DNA of 64,000 nt, taken from assembly GCA_903929045.1 (NCBI GenBank), contig CAIYTE010000056.1, forward strand, positions 1 through 64,000, given 5' to 3'. The translations under genes and the position numbers were made by a program. Below are positions 1 to 7,937 of the stretch, one piece after another. The notes beneath the pieces are model-generated. The model ran no database searches. It had not been told where the DNA came from and saw nothing but the letters and a program-made list of their open reading frames with translations. Source of the DNA: an uncultured Hyphomicrobiales bacterium. GTDB taxonomy: Bacteria > Pseudomonadota > Alphaproteobacteria > Rhizobiales > Xanthobacteraceae. Position 1 is the first letter of the stretch. Each line of letters opens with the position of its first letter.

Positions 1-90
1 CCGGAAAGAAGAAACACGACAGCGAACCCCAATGGGTTGGTCGCGATAAGGACAGGCTAGGCCAAAACGCTTGGCATAGGTGATTTATCG

Positions 91-450
91 CTAGTGTATC
101 GTCGGACTTTCTTCGCCGACCAGCCGCAGTTCCATGCTGCCGATAAGCTCTGCGCGCATGGCTTCAGCCTTGGCGCGGGCGGCTTCGGTCTGTTCCCAGG
201 TCGTCTGGTTGGACCCGAGCAGAACGAAGCCGCCAAGCACCGCGGACGTGGCGGCGACGAAGGCGGTCGGTCCGAACGATACGATTGTCACCAGAAAGAG
301 CGCGAACCAGACGAGGCCGGCGCCGGCCGCGAGCTTGGCGGCAAAGGAAATCTTGCGGCATCGTTCGATCGACGCCGTCAGCGTTTCGATGCGCTCTTCG
401 AGGTGCGCAATCTCGCGGGCCACATTGCCTTCGCCGATCAGGGACGGCAT
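91..450 (-). CDS. Small two-TM protein with flanking coiled coils
   Basis: 119 residues; I do not recognise a named family. Residues about 10-32 are charged and heptad-like (a short coiled coil), about 38-59 and 61-80 are two closely spaced hydrophobic segments, and about 85-110 are again helical and rich in Ala, Glu and Arg. This suggests an inner-membrane hairpin with both ends in the cytoplasm. A longer in-frame reading upstream is Arg-rich and overlaps the DUF3297 gene antiparallel to its own sense, so I start at the Met beginning MPSLIGEG, 14 bp after the DUF3297 stop. The two genes probably form a small operon. Function unknown. Confidence 0.7.
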   Translation of the reverse strand: MPSLIGEGNVAREIAHLEERIETLTASIERCRKISFAAKLAAGAGLVWFALFLVTIVSFGPTAFVAATSAVLGGFVLLGSNQTTWEQTEAARAKAEAMRAELIGSMELRLVGEESPTIH

Positions 451-464
451 GGCGCGCTCGCGGC

Positions 465-725
465 TCAGGCCGGCTTCTGGGTCTTGTAGTAGGGCTCGAC
501 CGGGCCGGTCAGCTTGATCGTCAGGGGATTGCCATAGCGGTCGAGCGCCTTGCCGGCGGCGACGCGGATCCAGCCTTCGCTCACGCAATATTCTTCGACA
601 TTGGTTTTCTCGGCGCCCTTGAAGCGGATGCCGACATCGCGTTGCAGCGCCTCGGCATTGAAATACGGGCTGCGCGGATCGTTGCACAGGCGGTCGGGCG
701 GGGTGTCGTTGTCAGTGTCGGTCAT
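465..725 (-). CDS. DUF3297 family protein
   Basis: 86 residues, matching the short DUF3297 family found widely in Proteobacteria. The recognisable core is GIRFKGAEKTNVEEYCVSEG at residues about 32-51, followed by GWIRVAAGKALDRYGNPLT and an ending in GPVEPYYKTQ. The length is normal for the family. No signal peptide or membrane segment is present, so it should be cytoplasmic. Its biochemical role is not known. It is divergent from the flavoprotein gene at 810 (84 bp apart) and is probably cotranscribed with the small membrane protein downstream. Confidence 0.88.
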   Translation of the reverse strand: MTDTDNDTPPDRLCNDPRSPYFNAEALQRDVGIRFKGAEKTNVEEYCVSEGWIRVAAGKALDRYGNPLTIKLTGPVEPYYKTQKPA

Positions 726-809
726 GGTGGCGTTTCCTTCGGGTCGCCTTTTCTCACGGCACAGGGGCGATGACAACACCGGTCCGAAACGGCTATCCAT
801 CTGCGGCAT

Positions 810-2198
810 ATGGACGAATCTCGCAAAAATCTCGTCGTGGTGGGGCAGGGCGCGGCAGGCCTCGCCGCCGCATTGGCGGCGGCGCAGGTGGGCCGCGGTG
901 CGGTGCGCGTCACCTTGGTCGACAAGGCCGCCGCGGACGAGGCCGGCGGCAATACGCGCTGGTCGCCGTCCTACATGCGCATGGCGGCGGTCGACAAAGT
1001 CGAGCCGAGCTTCGTGCACGACATGCTGGCCGCGACCCAATATCAGGGCGACGAGACCTATTTCGCAACGCTCGCCTGTCATGCGCCGGAAACCTGCAAA
1101 TGGATCCAGGCGCAGGGCGTCGAATTCATTCAGCCGACCTATTATCTCGCCAAGGGCCCGCCGCGCATTCAGCCGCTCGGTGGCGGACCGGTGATCGTCA
1201 AGCAACTGACGCTCGCGGCGCAAAAGGCCGGCGTCGCATTTCGCTATGGCTGCGCCGCCCGCGACATCGTGCGCGACGGCGAGCGCATCGTCGGTCTTCA
1301 GGTCGAAAGCAACGGTCAGCACGAAACGCTGCCGGCGGATGCCGTTGTCCTGTGCTGCGGCGGCTTCGAAGGCGACGGCGCGAAAATGCGCGAGCACTTC
1401 GGTGAAGGCGCCGAGGTCATGCGGCTGATTTCGCCCGGCGGAAAATTCAACACCGGCGATGGCATCAAGATGGCAATGGCGCTCGGCGCCGAAGAGTCGG
1501 GCGACTGGAACGGTATGCACGCCGAGCCGGTCGATGCGCGCTCGACGAATTCCGCACCGGTGGTGCTGGTCTATCCTTATGGCGTTGTCGTCGACAAAAA
1601 CGGTCAGCGGTTTTTCGACGAAGGCGGTGGCCTCGTGCACGAAACCTGGGAATGGTTCGCGCGCGACACGCAGTTCAAGACGCCCGGCCGCATCGCCTTT
1701 GCCGTGCTCGACAGCCGCTTGTTGGCCATTGACGGCTATGAGCGCGCCATCCGGTCCGAAGTGCCGCCGGCGCGCGCGGAAACTTTGGCCGAACTCGCCG
1801 CGTTGATCGGTGTCGATCCGGCCGGGCTGGAGAAAACGGTTGCGGCCTACAACGCGGCCTGCACGGGCGATCCGGCCAAATTCGACGCCACGCGCTGCGA
1901 CGGACTGAAAGCCGGCGCGACGCTCGTGCCGCCGAAGTCAAACTGGGCCCGCGCCATCACCGAGCCGCCGTTCCTGGCCTATCCACTGGTCGGCGCCGTG
2001 GCTTACACCTTTGGCGGCTTGGCGACCGACGCCCGCGCCCGGGTGCTGCGCGGCGCGGCCCCGGTGCCCGGCCTCTACGCCGCAGGCGAGATTACGGGGC
2101 ATTTTTATGCCACCGCGCCCAACGCCGTATCCGTGCTGCGGGCCTTTGTGTTTGGCCGCATTGCCGGCCTGGAAGCTGTCTCATTTATCCGCGCGTAA
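810..2198 (+). CDS. FAD-dependent dehydrogenase, tricarballylate dehydrogenase (TcuA)-like
   Basis: 462 residues of the FAD-binding_2 (fumarate reductase/succinate dehydrogenase flavoprotein) superfamily. The N-terminal dinucleotide-binding loop GQGAAGLAAA is at about 12-21. A Gly-rich FAD-contact segment (LCCGGFEGD) is near 190, and the C-terminal FAD cap ATAPNAVSVLRAFVFGRIAG is near 434-453. That closing motif, and the absence of a signal peptide or of the 3-ketosteroid dehydrogenase signatures, point to the TcuA branch that oxidises tricarballylate to cis-aconitate. The usual TcuB electron-transfer partner and TcuC transporter are not adjacent, so the substrate is uncertain. It could act on another small carboxylate. 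Confidence 0.82.
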   Translation: MDESRKNLVVVGQGAAGLAAALAAAQVGRGAVRVTLVDKAAADEAGGNTRWSPSYMRMAAVDKVEPSFVHDMLAATQYQGDETYFATLACHAPETCKWIQAQGVEFIQPTYYLAKGPPRIQPLGGGPVIVKQLTLAAQKAGVAFRYGCAARDIVRDGERIVGLQVESNGQHETLPADAVVLCCGGFEGDGAKMREHFGEGAEVMRLISPGGKFNTGDGIKMAMALGAEESGDWNGMHAEPVDARSTNSAPVVLVYPYGVVVDKNGQRFFDEGGGLVHETWEWFARDTQFKTPGRIAFAVLDSRLLAIDGYERAIRSEVPPARAETLAELAALIGVDPAGLEKTVAAYNAACTGDPAKFDATRCDGLKAGATLVPPKSNWARAITEPPFLAYPLVGAVAYTFGGLATDARARVLRGAAPVPGLYAAGEITGHFYATAPNAVSVLRAFVFGRIAGLEAVSFIRA

Positions 2199-2298
2199 CC
2201 GGCATGCCGTAGGCTGGCGATACACACTTGCCGTCATGCCGCCGCTTTTTATGATTGAGATCGCCAAGGCCCTGAGGGTAAGCAGGGCGGGGAACAGG

Positions 2299-2754
2299 AT
2301 GAACACCATGATGACGCCGCGCTTGTTGGGTTTTGCCTTGTGCGTGGGACTGATCGCCGGCACGGGCGCCGCTCTCGCTGCGCCGGCCTATGTGCCCTCG
2401 ACGGTCAATCTGCGCGCTGCGCCGGGCACGACCAGCGAGATCGTTTCCAAGATTCCCGGCGGCAGTCTTATCGATGCCAATGATTGCTCGGAAGGCTGGT
2501 GCGCGGTGACCTGGCAGGGCCGGAGCGGCTTCGCCAAGCAGACGGCGCTCGACATGAGTGGCCGCGTCCCGCCGCAGCAACGGGCCGCTCAGCGGCGTTC
2601 ATACCCGGTGCAAGGTGAAGTGTACGAGGATGATGGACCGGCCTACGTCGCGGAAGCGCCACCGGTCTATTACGGTCCGCGGCCTTATTACTACGGCTAC
2701 GGCCCCTACCGCGGTTGGGGCTGGGGTGGCGGCTGGCATCACCGCCGCTGGTAG
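2299..2754 (+). CDS. Secreted SH3b-domain protein
   Basis: 151 residues. Residues 1-27 form a Sec signal peptide ending AALAAPA. Residues about 30-85 form a bacterial SH3 (SH3_3) domain with the typical opening VNLRAAPGTTSEIVSKIPGG and the later GWCAVTWQGRSGFA. The C-terminal third is rich in Tyr, Pro, Gly and Trp and ends GWHHRRW, which is low-complexity and probably surface-exposed. Such domains bind peptidoglycan or envelope partners, so an envelope role is likely. I chose the Met at 2299 because it directly precedes the signal peptide; the in-frame extension upstream is non-hydrophobic and overlaps the previous gene. Confidence 0.85.
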   Translation: MNTMMTPRLLGFALCVGLIAGTGAALAAPAYVPSTVNLRAAPGTTSEIVSKIPGGSLIDANDCSEGWCAVTWQGRSGFAKQTALDMSGRVPPQQRAAQRRSYPVQGEVYEDDGPAYVAEAPPVYYGPRPYYYGYGPYRGWGWGGGWHHRRW

Positions 2755-2931
2755 TTATTTCGGCGCGGGGACGAGCAATGCCAAGCCGAGCCGGCATGCG
2801 GTGTAGACGATGATGCCGGCCGGAATGGCGATGTAGTACGATAAGCCGAATCCGAGTTCGAGGCCGAACAGCACGGCCCCGCCCAGCAGGATGGCGAGGA
2901 TCCGGTGCAGTTGCGGATTGTCGAGCGCCAT
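2755..2931 (-). CDS. Small membrane protein, 58 residues
   Basis: A short protein with one or two hydrophobic stretches: LAILLGGAVLFGLELGFGLSY, then YIAIPAGIIVYTACRLGLALLVPAPK. No family recognised. Its ATG overlaps the stop of the upstream gene as TGATG (the stop occupies 2931-2933 on this strand), which fixes the start and implies translational coupling. Its 3' end abuts the stop of the convergent SH3b gene with no gap. Confidence 0.7.
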   Translation of the reverse strand: MALDNPQLHRILAILLGGAVLFGLELGFGLSYYIAIPAGIIVYTACRLGLALLVPAPK

Positions 2932-3200
2932 CAGCGTTTGGCTTTGGGCTTCACGTCGGCGTCGCCGCGCATATTCGCCCACGGGTCATTGGCTTTCGCG
3001 GTGTCGTTGGCGCGGGTCTTTTGCAGCGTCGAGCGGTACTGCTTGTCGATGGATTCGCGTTCGCGTTGCTGGCCCTCTTCATACTGCTGCATGGGCGTCG
3101 CGTCCGGCGCCTTGCCGATCTGGCTCTGCGCGTAGGAGGGTCCGGCGAAGCAGGCCGCCAGAACGGCGCCCGCGAGAAGTGTCTTCAGAATGGTCATCAT
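2931..3200 (-). CDS. Small secreted or periplasmic protein of unknown function
   Basis: 89 residues. A Sec signal peptide covers about 1-25 (hydrophobic core LKTLLAGAVLAACFAGPSYA, then AQSQ). The mature part is short, charged and Gln/Arg/Lys-rich, including QYEEGQQRERESIDKQYRSTL and ending in a Lys-rich tail. No cysteines or known motifs remain after processing, although a Cys lies within the signal itself. It is the first gene of a two-gene unit coupled to the 58-residue membrane protein, and is divergent from bioB. Function unknown. Confidence 0.72.
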   Translation of the reverse strand: MMTILKTLLAGAVLAACFAGPSYAQSQIGKAPDATPMQQYEEGQQRERESIDKQYRSTLQKTRANDTAKANDPWANMRGDADVKPKAKR

Positions 3201-3346
3201 GCACCCGGTTTTCAGCAGGATCTAAAGCTACCACGCCGCTAAAAGCCGCTCAATGCGCGGTTTTGGCGGCCGATTCCTGCTGATAAAACCGCGGAAGCGG
3301 ATATAAATGAGGTTGGAGTCCCGGCCGGAGTGCGAAAGGTTACGGA

Positions 3347-4330
3347 ATGTCATTAGCCCAGGATAACAGCCCGCATCCCGGCATGAGCTTGCTGCGCCAC
3401 GACTGGACGCGCGAAGAGGTGCGGGCGCTGTTTGCGCTGCCGTTCCCGGAGCTGATGTTCCGCGCGGCGGAGGTGCACCGGCAGAACTTCGACCCGACCG
3501 AAGTGCAGATCTCGACCCTGCTGTCGATCAAGACCGGTGGCTGTCCGGAAGACTGCGCCTATTGCCCGCAGGCGGCGCAGTACAACACCGGCGTCAAAGC
3601 CGAAAAGCTGATGGAAGTACAAGCCGTACTGGCCGAAGCTGCCGTCGCAAAAGCCGGCGGCGCGTCCCGCTTCTGTATGGGCGCGGCGTGGCGCTCGCCG
3701 AAGGATCGCGATCTCGACAAGGTCTGCGCCATGGTCGAGGGCGTGAAGGCGATGGGCCTGGAGACGTGCGTCACGCTCGGCATGCTCGAAGGCGCGCAGG
3801 CATTGCGGCTGAAAAACGCCGGCCTCGATTACTACAACCACAATCTCGATACCTCGCCCGAATATTACAGCGAGATCATCACGACGCGCACCTATCAGGA
3901 TCGTCTTGACACGCTCGATAACGTCCGCGCCGCCGGCATCAACGTGTGCTGCGGCGGGATTGTCGGCATGGGCGAGGGGCTTGAGGATCGCGTCGGCATG
4001 ATCGCGACTCTGGCCTCATTGCCGCAGCATCCCGAAAGCGTGCCGATCAACATGCTGGTGCAGGTCGAGGGCACGCCTCTGGCGGCGAATGCCAAGCTCG
4101 ATGCGCTCGACTTCGTGCGCACCATCGCGGTGGCGCGTATTACCATGCCGGCGTCGATGGTGCGGCTCTCCGCCGGCCGCGAAGAGATGAGCGAAGAAAC
4201 CCAAGTTTTGTGTTTTCTCGCCGGCGCCAACTCGATCTTCTACGGCCCGAAGCTGCTGACGACGCCGAATCCCGGCCGCGACCGTGACATGGCGCTGCTG
4301 GAAAATCTCGGCATGCGGCCGATGGAGTAG
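3347..4330 (+). CDS. bioB: Biotin synthase
   Basis: 327 residues, normal for BioB. This radical-SAM enzyme inserts sulfur into dethiobiotin in the last step of biotin synthesis. The CxxxCxxC motif binding the SAM [4Fe-4S] cluster is Cys66, Cys70 and Cys73 (in [10 protein letters not shown]). The [12 protein letters not shown] block (about 163-174) and the [12 protein letters not shown] block (about 267-278), which carries the Arg ligand region of the [2Fe-2S] cluster, are intact. No other bio genes are adjacent, so it is a stand-alone copy. The 146 bp upstream is the divergent promoter region shared with the small secreted protein. Confidence 0.97.
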   Translation: MSLAQDNSPHPGMSLLRHDWTREEVRALFALPFPELMFRAAEVHRQNFDPTEVQISTLLSIKTGGCPEDCAYCPQAAQYNTGVKAEKLMEVQAVLAEAAVAKAGGASRFCMGAAWRSPKDRDLDKVCAMVEGVKAMGLETCVTLGMLEGAQALRLKNAGLDYYNHNLDTSPEYYSEIITTRTYQDRLDTLDNVRAAGINVCCGGIVGMGEGLEDRVGMIATLASLPQHPESVPINMLVQVEGTPLAANAKLDALDFVRTIAVARITMPASMVRLSAGREEMSEETQVLCFLAGANSIFYGPKLLTTPNPGRDRDMALLENLGMRPME

Positions 4331-5398
4331 CTAGCCTAAAGTGAACGCTTCATGGATGGCGCTTTGAATATCGCCGCCCATCACGGGCCCGCCGCCAGCG
4401 ACATGAATGTAATCGCCGATCGCCACCGCGCCCAATCCGTGGCGCGGTGTCGGCATCGGCGCGTAGCTCATCCAGCGGTCGGTTTTCAGGTCATAGGCTT
4501 CGTTCTGTCCGAATACGCGGTTTGAGCCTTCGCCACCCATGATAAAAATTTTTTCGCGATAAAGCACCGCGCCGTGGCCCGAACGTGCGGTCGGCAGGGG
4601 TGCGCGCGGATACCACTTGTCTTCCTTGACGTCATAGACGTGGTGCAGGTTCGAGTTGGTGTAGAAATTATCGACGCGTCCGCCAATGATGTGAATGCGG
4701 CCATCAGCGACCAACGTGCCGGTGTGGTCGCGCGCCGTCGGCATCGGCCGTCGCTCGCTCCAACTGTCGGCCTTCGGGTCGTAAACATAGTGCCAGTCGA
4801 CGGACTTTTTCTCGGCGGTGGTCTCGCCAATGGCGCCGCCGATCGCGTGGATCAGTCCGCCGATAGCGGCACAGCCGATGGCAGCGCAGGCGCGTGGCAG
4901 CGATGCGATCTTGTGCCATTCCTTGCCGTCATAGACGAAGCACAGATTATCCGGCTTGCGGTTCTGCTCGATGTGGCCGGCGATGGCGTAGAGCTTGCCG
5001 TCGAGTGTGACGACGCCGACATGGTTGGCGCCACGCGGCAGGACCGGCGCGTTCAGCCATTTGTCAGAAGCCTGATCGTAGTAGTGATGATAATTGCGAT
5101 CGACGCGCTGCTCGCCGTAGCCGCCGACGACATGCATTTTGTCGCCAACCGTTGTTGCCCAGGCCATTTCACTGCGGGGCAGCGGAAGCGGCGCGCGCTG
5201 GACCCACTTGCCGGGATTGGGAGCCTTCGGTGCTGGTGAATCGAACACGCGCTGGATTTGCGCGGTCTCTGGCGGAACGTCGGTGAGTTTGGGATCGCGC
5301 AAGCCGGAAAACAGCGGATCGTGACCGGCGTGTTGCGCGATGACCGGCGTGGCAAGCGTCAGCGAAAGACCGGTGGCAAAGCCGCGGCGCGTGATCAT
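4331..5398 (-). CDS. Tat-exported Kelch-repeat protein
   Basis: 355 residues. The N-terminus MITRRGFATGLSLTLATPVIA carries a twin-arginine signal (Arg4-Arg5), so export of a folded protein is predicted. The rest contains about six Kelch repeats. They are visible as repeated double-Gly strands (VVGGYG, AIAGHI, AIGGAIG, IIGGRVD, IMGGEGS, VAGGGP), each followed by a Tyr/Trp-containing strand such as YDPKADSW, YDVKEDKWY or YDLKTDRWM. These would form a beta-propeller. A Tat signal on a propeller suggests a bound cofactor or cytoplasmic folding, but no cofactor motif is evident. The start is set by the signal; the longer in-frame upstream extension runs through the crcB gene in another frame. Confidence 0.85.
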   Translation of the reverse strand: MITRRGFATGLSLTLATPVIAQHAGHDPLFSGLRDPKLTDVPPETAQIQRVFDSPAPKAPNPGKWVQRAPLPLPRSEMAWATTVGDKMHVVGGYGEQRVDRNYHHYYDQASDKWLNAPVLPRGANHVGVVTLDGKLYAIAGHIEQNRKPDNLCFVYDGKEWHKIASLPRACAAIGCAAIGGLIHAIGGAIGETTAEKKSVDWHYVYDPKADSWSERRPMPTARDHTGTLVADGRIHIIGGRVDNFYTNSNLHHVYDVKEDKWYPRAPLPTARSGHGAVLYREKIFIMGGEGSNRVFGQNEAYDLKTDRWMSYAPMPTPRHGLGAVAIGDYIHVAGGGPVMGGDIQSAIHEAFTLG

Positions 5399-5456
5399 GA
5401 TCGTTCCTCCCCCGGAGCTCTCACGGCTCCTGGAGCGATCATAGTCCGGCGCTAGA

Positions 5457-5831
5457 TCAGGTAAAACTGCGAACGATGGCGAGACCGGCGAACAGCCCGG
5501 CAATGGAGATCGCGACCGAGGCGAGAACGTAGATCGCGGCGGCCCCGACTTCGCCGCGCTCGTAGAGCACCGCGACGTCGAGCGAAAACGCCGAGAAGGT
5601 CGTGTAGCCGCCGAGGATGCCGGTGGTGAGGAACAGCCGCCAATCCTGCGAGGCTTCAACCTTGAAGGCGAAATAGCCCGTAACCAAGCCCATGACGAAG
5701 GAGCCGGTGACGTTGATCAGCAGGATGCCATAGGGGAACCCGGAGCCGAAGGCCCGGGTGGCAGCGAGATTGACAGCGTAGCGCAGGGCCGAACCGAGGC
5801 CGCCGCCCAGAAAAACGATCAAATAACCCAT
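5457..5831 (-). CDS. crcB: Fluoride exporter channel CrcB/Fluc
   Basis: 124 residues with four predicted membrane helices, the standard size for a dual-topology Fluc fluoride channel. Family marks are GGGLGSALRY near the N-terminus, the central NVTGSFVMG containing the conserved Asn, and GGYTTFSAFSLD with the Phe-box region. It exports fluoride from the cytoplasm. The start MGYLIVFLGG is preferred over a Met 13 residues upstream because it matches the family N-terminus. No crcB (fluoride) riboswitch pattern could be recognised in the 127 bp between it and the divergent tetR. Confidence 0.93.
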   Translation of the reverse strand: MGYLIVFLGGGLGSALRYAVNLAATRAFGSGFPYGILLINVTGSFVMGLVTGYFAFKVEASQDWRLFLTTGILGGYTTFSAFSLDVAVLYERGEVGAAAIYVLASVAISIAGLFAGLAIVRSFT

Positions 5832-5907
5832 GTTTCGGAACGTATTGGCCGCGATACCCCGGGTCAACACGCCGCAGGCCTAGCTCCGTTGACAGAGGCT
5901 GCCTGTT

Positions 5908-5931
5908 ATGAGAGTGAACGTTCATTCTCAT
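5908..5931. promoter_or_regulatory. Palindromic operator, probably for the adjacent TetR regulator
   Basis: A 24-bp near-perfect inverted repeat centred on GAACGTTC, with arms ATGAGA and TCTCAT. Only one symmetrical position mismatches. It lies 27 bp upstream of the tetR start and 77 bp upstream of crcB. A TTGACA hexamer at 5889-5894 sits just before it, so occupancy would block the start region of tetR transcription. Autorepression by the TetR protein is inferred from position and symmetry. Confidence 0.65.
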
Positions 5932-5958
5932 TTCGTTGCATCGCTAAACGGGCCTCAT

Positions 5959-6612
5959 ATGAGCGACACGGCAACCCACCCTGCGTCGTCATCGGCGTCG
6001 CAACGGCAATCCGACCGGCGTACCGAAATCCTCGATGCCGCCGAGCGCTGCTTTTCCCGCTCCGGATTCCATCGCGCCTCCATGCAGGACATCTGCCGCG
6101 AAGCGCAGATGAGCCCCGGCAATCTCTATCGTTACTTCCCGTCGAAAGAGGCGCTCATCGCCGGCATCTGCGAGCGCAATCGCGCCGATGCGGTGGCAAG
6201 TTTTGCGCTGGTCGATCAAGCGCCGAATTTCTTCGACGGACTTGCCGGTCTGGCGCGGCATCATCTCGTCGACCGCAGCGATGCGGAGATCGGCCTCTGC
6301 GCCGAGATCATGGCCGAGAGCCGCCGTCATCCTGAAATCTCCAAGCTCTATCAAACCATCGAAGACGACATCAAAGAGCGCATCGCGGCGATGCTGCGCA
6401 CCGGCGCCGCGCGCGGCGAGATACGCGCCGACATCGATTTCGATGCCGCCGCCGCCGTGCTGATGGTGCTCGGCGACGGCATGTCGTGGCGCCGCTCGGT
6501 CGATCCAAAATTCGACGCCGAGGGCACGCTGCCGCTCATTCTGCAAATGGTTCATTGCCTGCTTTCCAAACCCGGCGATTGCGCGGGCACATCCGAAAAG
6601 GCCATGTCATGA
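5959..6612 (+). CDS. TetR/AcrR-family transcriptional repressor
   Basis: 217 residues. The N-terminal HTH is clear at about 21-67 (RTEILDAAERCFSRSGF, then MQDICREAQMSPGNLYRYF and SKEALI). The C-terminal ligand domain includes an LCAEIMAESRRHPEISKLY helix typical of regulators of RND efflux operons. The start chosen (MSDTATHP) avoids translating the operator palindrome; an upstream in-frame ATG lies inside that palindrome. The stop overlaps the ATG of the RND adaptor gene as ATGA, so the two are translationally coupled. The predicted target is its own efflux operon through the palindrome at 5908-5931, but the pump gene it should control is missing here. Confidence 0.9.
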   Translation: MSDTATHPASSSASQRQSDRRTEILDAAERCFSRSGFHRASMQDICREAQMSPGNLYRYFPSKEALIAGICERNRADAVASFALVDQAPNFFDGLAGLARHHLVDRSDAEIGLCAEIMAESRRHPEISKLYQTIEDDIKERIAAMLRTGAARGEIRADIDFDAAAAVLMVLGDGMSWRRSVDPKFDAEGTLPLILQMVHCLLSKPGDCAGTSEKAMS

Positions 6613-7358
6613 AAGCCGCTCGTCTCACCGCCGTCGGCATGGTCGCCGCTGCGACCTTGTGGATCGCGTCGGGCCATCTTCTGCCGCACGACAGCGCGCA
6701 TGGCGAAGCCGCGGTGCGGGCCAACGAGGCCAAGGCACAGCCGCTGTTCCGTGTTGCCGTCACGCCGGCGAAACTCGAACCGCACAATCCGACGCTCACC
6801 TTGTCGGGCCGCACCGAAGCCGACCGCAAGGTCACGGTCGCGGCGCGGACCGGCGGCGTTCTGACTGAACTGCGCGTCAAGCGCGGTCAGCATGTTGCCG
6901 CCGACGAGATCATTGCGGTGTTGTCGGACGATGCGCGTCTGGCGCAGGTCGCGCAGGCGAAAGCTTTGGTCGAACAGCGCAAGGCCGAACTCGAGGCCAA
7001 ACGTTCACTCATCACCACTGGCGCGCTGCCGAAGCTCGATCTCGTCAGTCTCGAAGCACAACACAAGGCTGCCGAAGCAGCGCTCGGCACCGCGCAGGCC
7101 GAACTTGAGCGCGGCCTCGTGCGCGCGCCCTGGTCCGGCGTCATTACCGATGTACCGGTGGAAGTCGGCGGCGCTGCCTTTTCGTTCCAGGGCAAAGAAG
7201 TCGCGACCCTGGTCGCGCTCGATCCCATGCTGGCGGTCGTCGAAGTGTCGGAGCGCAGGCTTGCCGGCATCAAGGTCGGCGAAACGTCGCAAGTGAAGCT
7301 CGTCACCGGCCAGACGGTGGAGGGCCGCGTGCGTTACGTTTCGATGCCGGAGAAATAA
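6609..7358 (+). CDS. RND efflux periplasmic adaptor (MFP), 3'-truncated
   Basis: 249 residues, compared with roughly 350-400 for the family. Residues 1-32 form a membrane anchor or signal. The barrel-sandwich half motif (LSGRTEADRKVTVAARTGG, then GVLTELRVKRGQHVAADEIIAVL) and the alpha-hairpin (about 110-155) are present. The second lipoyl half follows (LVRAPWSGVITDVPVEVG), and then the beta-barrel as far as VEGRVRYVS. Homology ends there: the next four residues, MPEK, and the stop are read from the opposite strand of a kinase gene. The membrane-proximal domain is therefore missing and no RND pump gene follows. The product is probably non-functional. Coupled to tetR by ATGA. Confidence 0.88.
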   Translation: MKAARLTAVGMVAAATLWIASGHLLPHDSAHGEAAVRANEAKAQPLFRVAVTPAKLEPHNPTLTLSGRTEADRKVTVAARTGGVLTELRVKRGQHVAADEIIAVLSDDARLAQVAQAKALVEQRKAELEAKRSLITTGALPKLDLVSLEAQHKAAEAALGTAQAELERGLVRAPWSGVITDVPVEVGGAAFSFQGKEVATLVALDPMLAVVEVSERRLAGIKVGETSQVKLVTGQTVEGRVRYVSMPEK

Positions 7359-7747
7359 ATCAGCCGCGCCGACGTCATGCTCTCGGCGACGCGGCTCCAT
7401 TGCGGCAGTTCGAACAATTGATTGGCCGGTGCCGCGTCGCGCCAGTAGTGTGACCGCCGCTCGCCCTTCTTGCCGGCGTCAGCCAGCGCAAGGCCGGGCA
7501 GGCGCCCCGGTACGCGCAGGATCATTTCGTTGGCGATGCCTTCGGCCTTGGTCAGTGACACGATGGCGTCCGAGAACGGATCGTCGCCCAGCGCGGTGGC
7601 AAAGGCCGTCGGCACGCCGGCGCGCGCCAGATAGATGGCGGTGTTGAACGTGTCGCCCGCGCTCGCCAACGCAAAGCGGCCGTCGGCGCCGCGGGCCAGT
7701 TCCACAATCGCCTCGCCGATACAGATCGCGCGTTTCGCGTCGCTCAT
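7334..7747 (-). CDS. 2-keto-3-deoxygluconate kinase-like (PfkB) protein, C-terminally truncated
   Basis: 137 residues of what should be a protein of about 300. The start resembles KDG kinases: ICIGEAIVELARG, then FALASAGDTFNTAIYLARAG (substrate-binding Gly-Asp-Thr-Asn block) and TALGDDPFSD. The reading then continues to ARLIYFSGI, where KDG kinases proceed into their central domain. Here it changes to ET and stops inside the 3' end of the convergent adaptor gene. The PfkB C-terminal signature with the catalytic Asp and the ATP site is absent, so the fragment cannot be an active kinase. Loss by the same event that truncated the adaptor is the simplest reading. Confidence 0.85.
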   Translation of the reverse strand: MSDAKRAICIGEAIVELARGADGRFALASAGDTFNTAIYLARAGVPTAFATALGDDPFSDAIVSLTKAEGIANEMILRVPGRLPGLALADAGKKGERRSHYWRDAAPANQLFELPQWSRVAESMTSARLIYFSGIET

Positions 7748-7937
7748 GACGGCCTGACTACCACGAGCACCGCCCCAAGGTCATCCGTCGCCGGCCTGTA
7801 TATTGTTGAGTGCGGCAAACGTGTTACCTTGCCAACGGGACAGGCGCGCTGGAGGCAGCGAACTGGCCCCGGACCGGAAAATCCGGCCGGCAACAACGCG
7901 TGCAGCGCGGCAAAAGTCCGCGTGGCGAGGGGAAACG

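Noticed and set aside
5832-5958. Fluoride riboswitch upstream of crcB
   Set aside because: I looked for the conserved GGCGAUGG-type start and the pseudoknot pattern on the minus strand and could not find it. The notable element there is the TetR palindrome.
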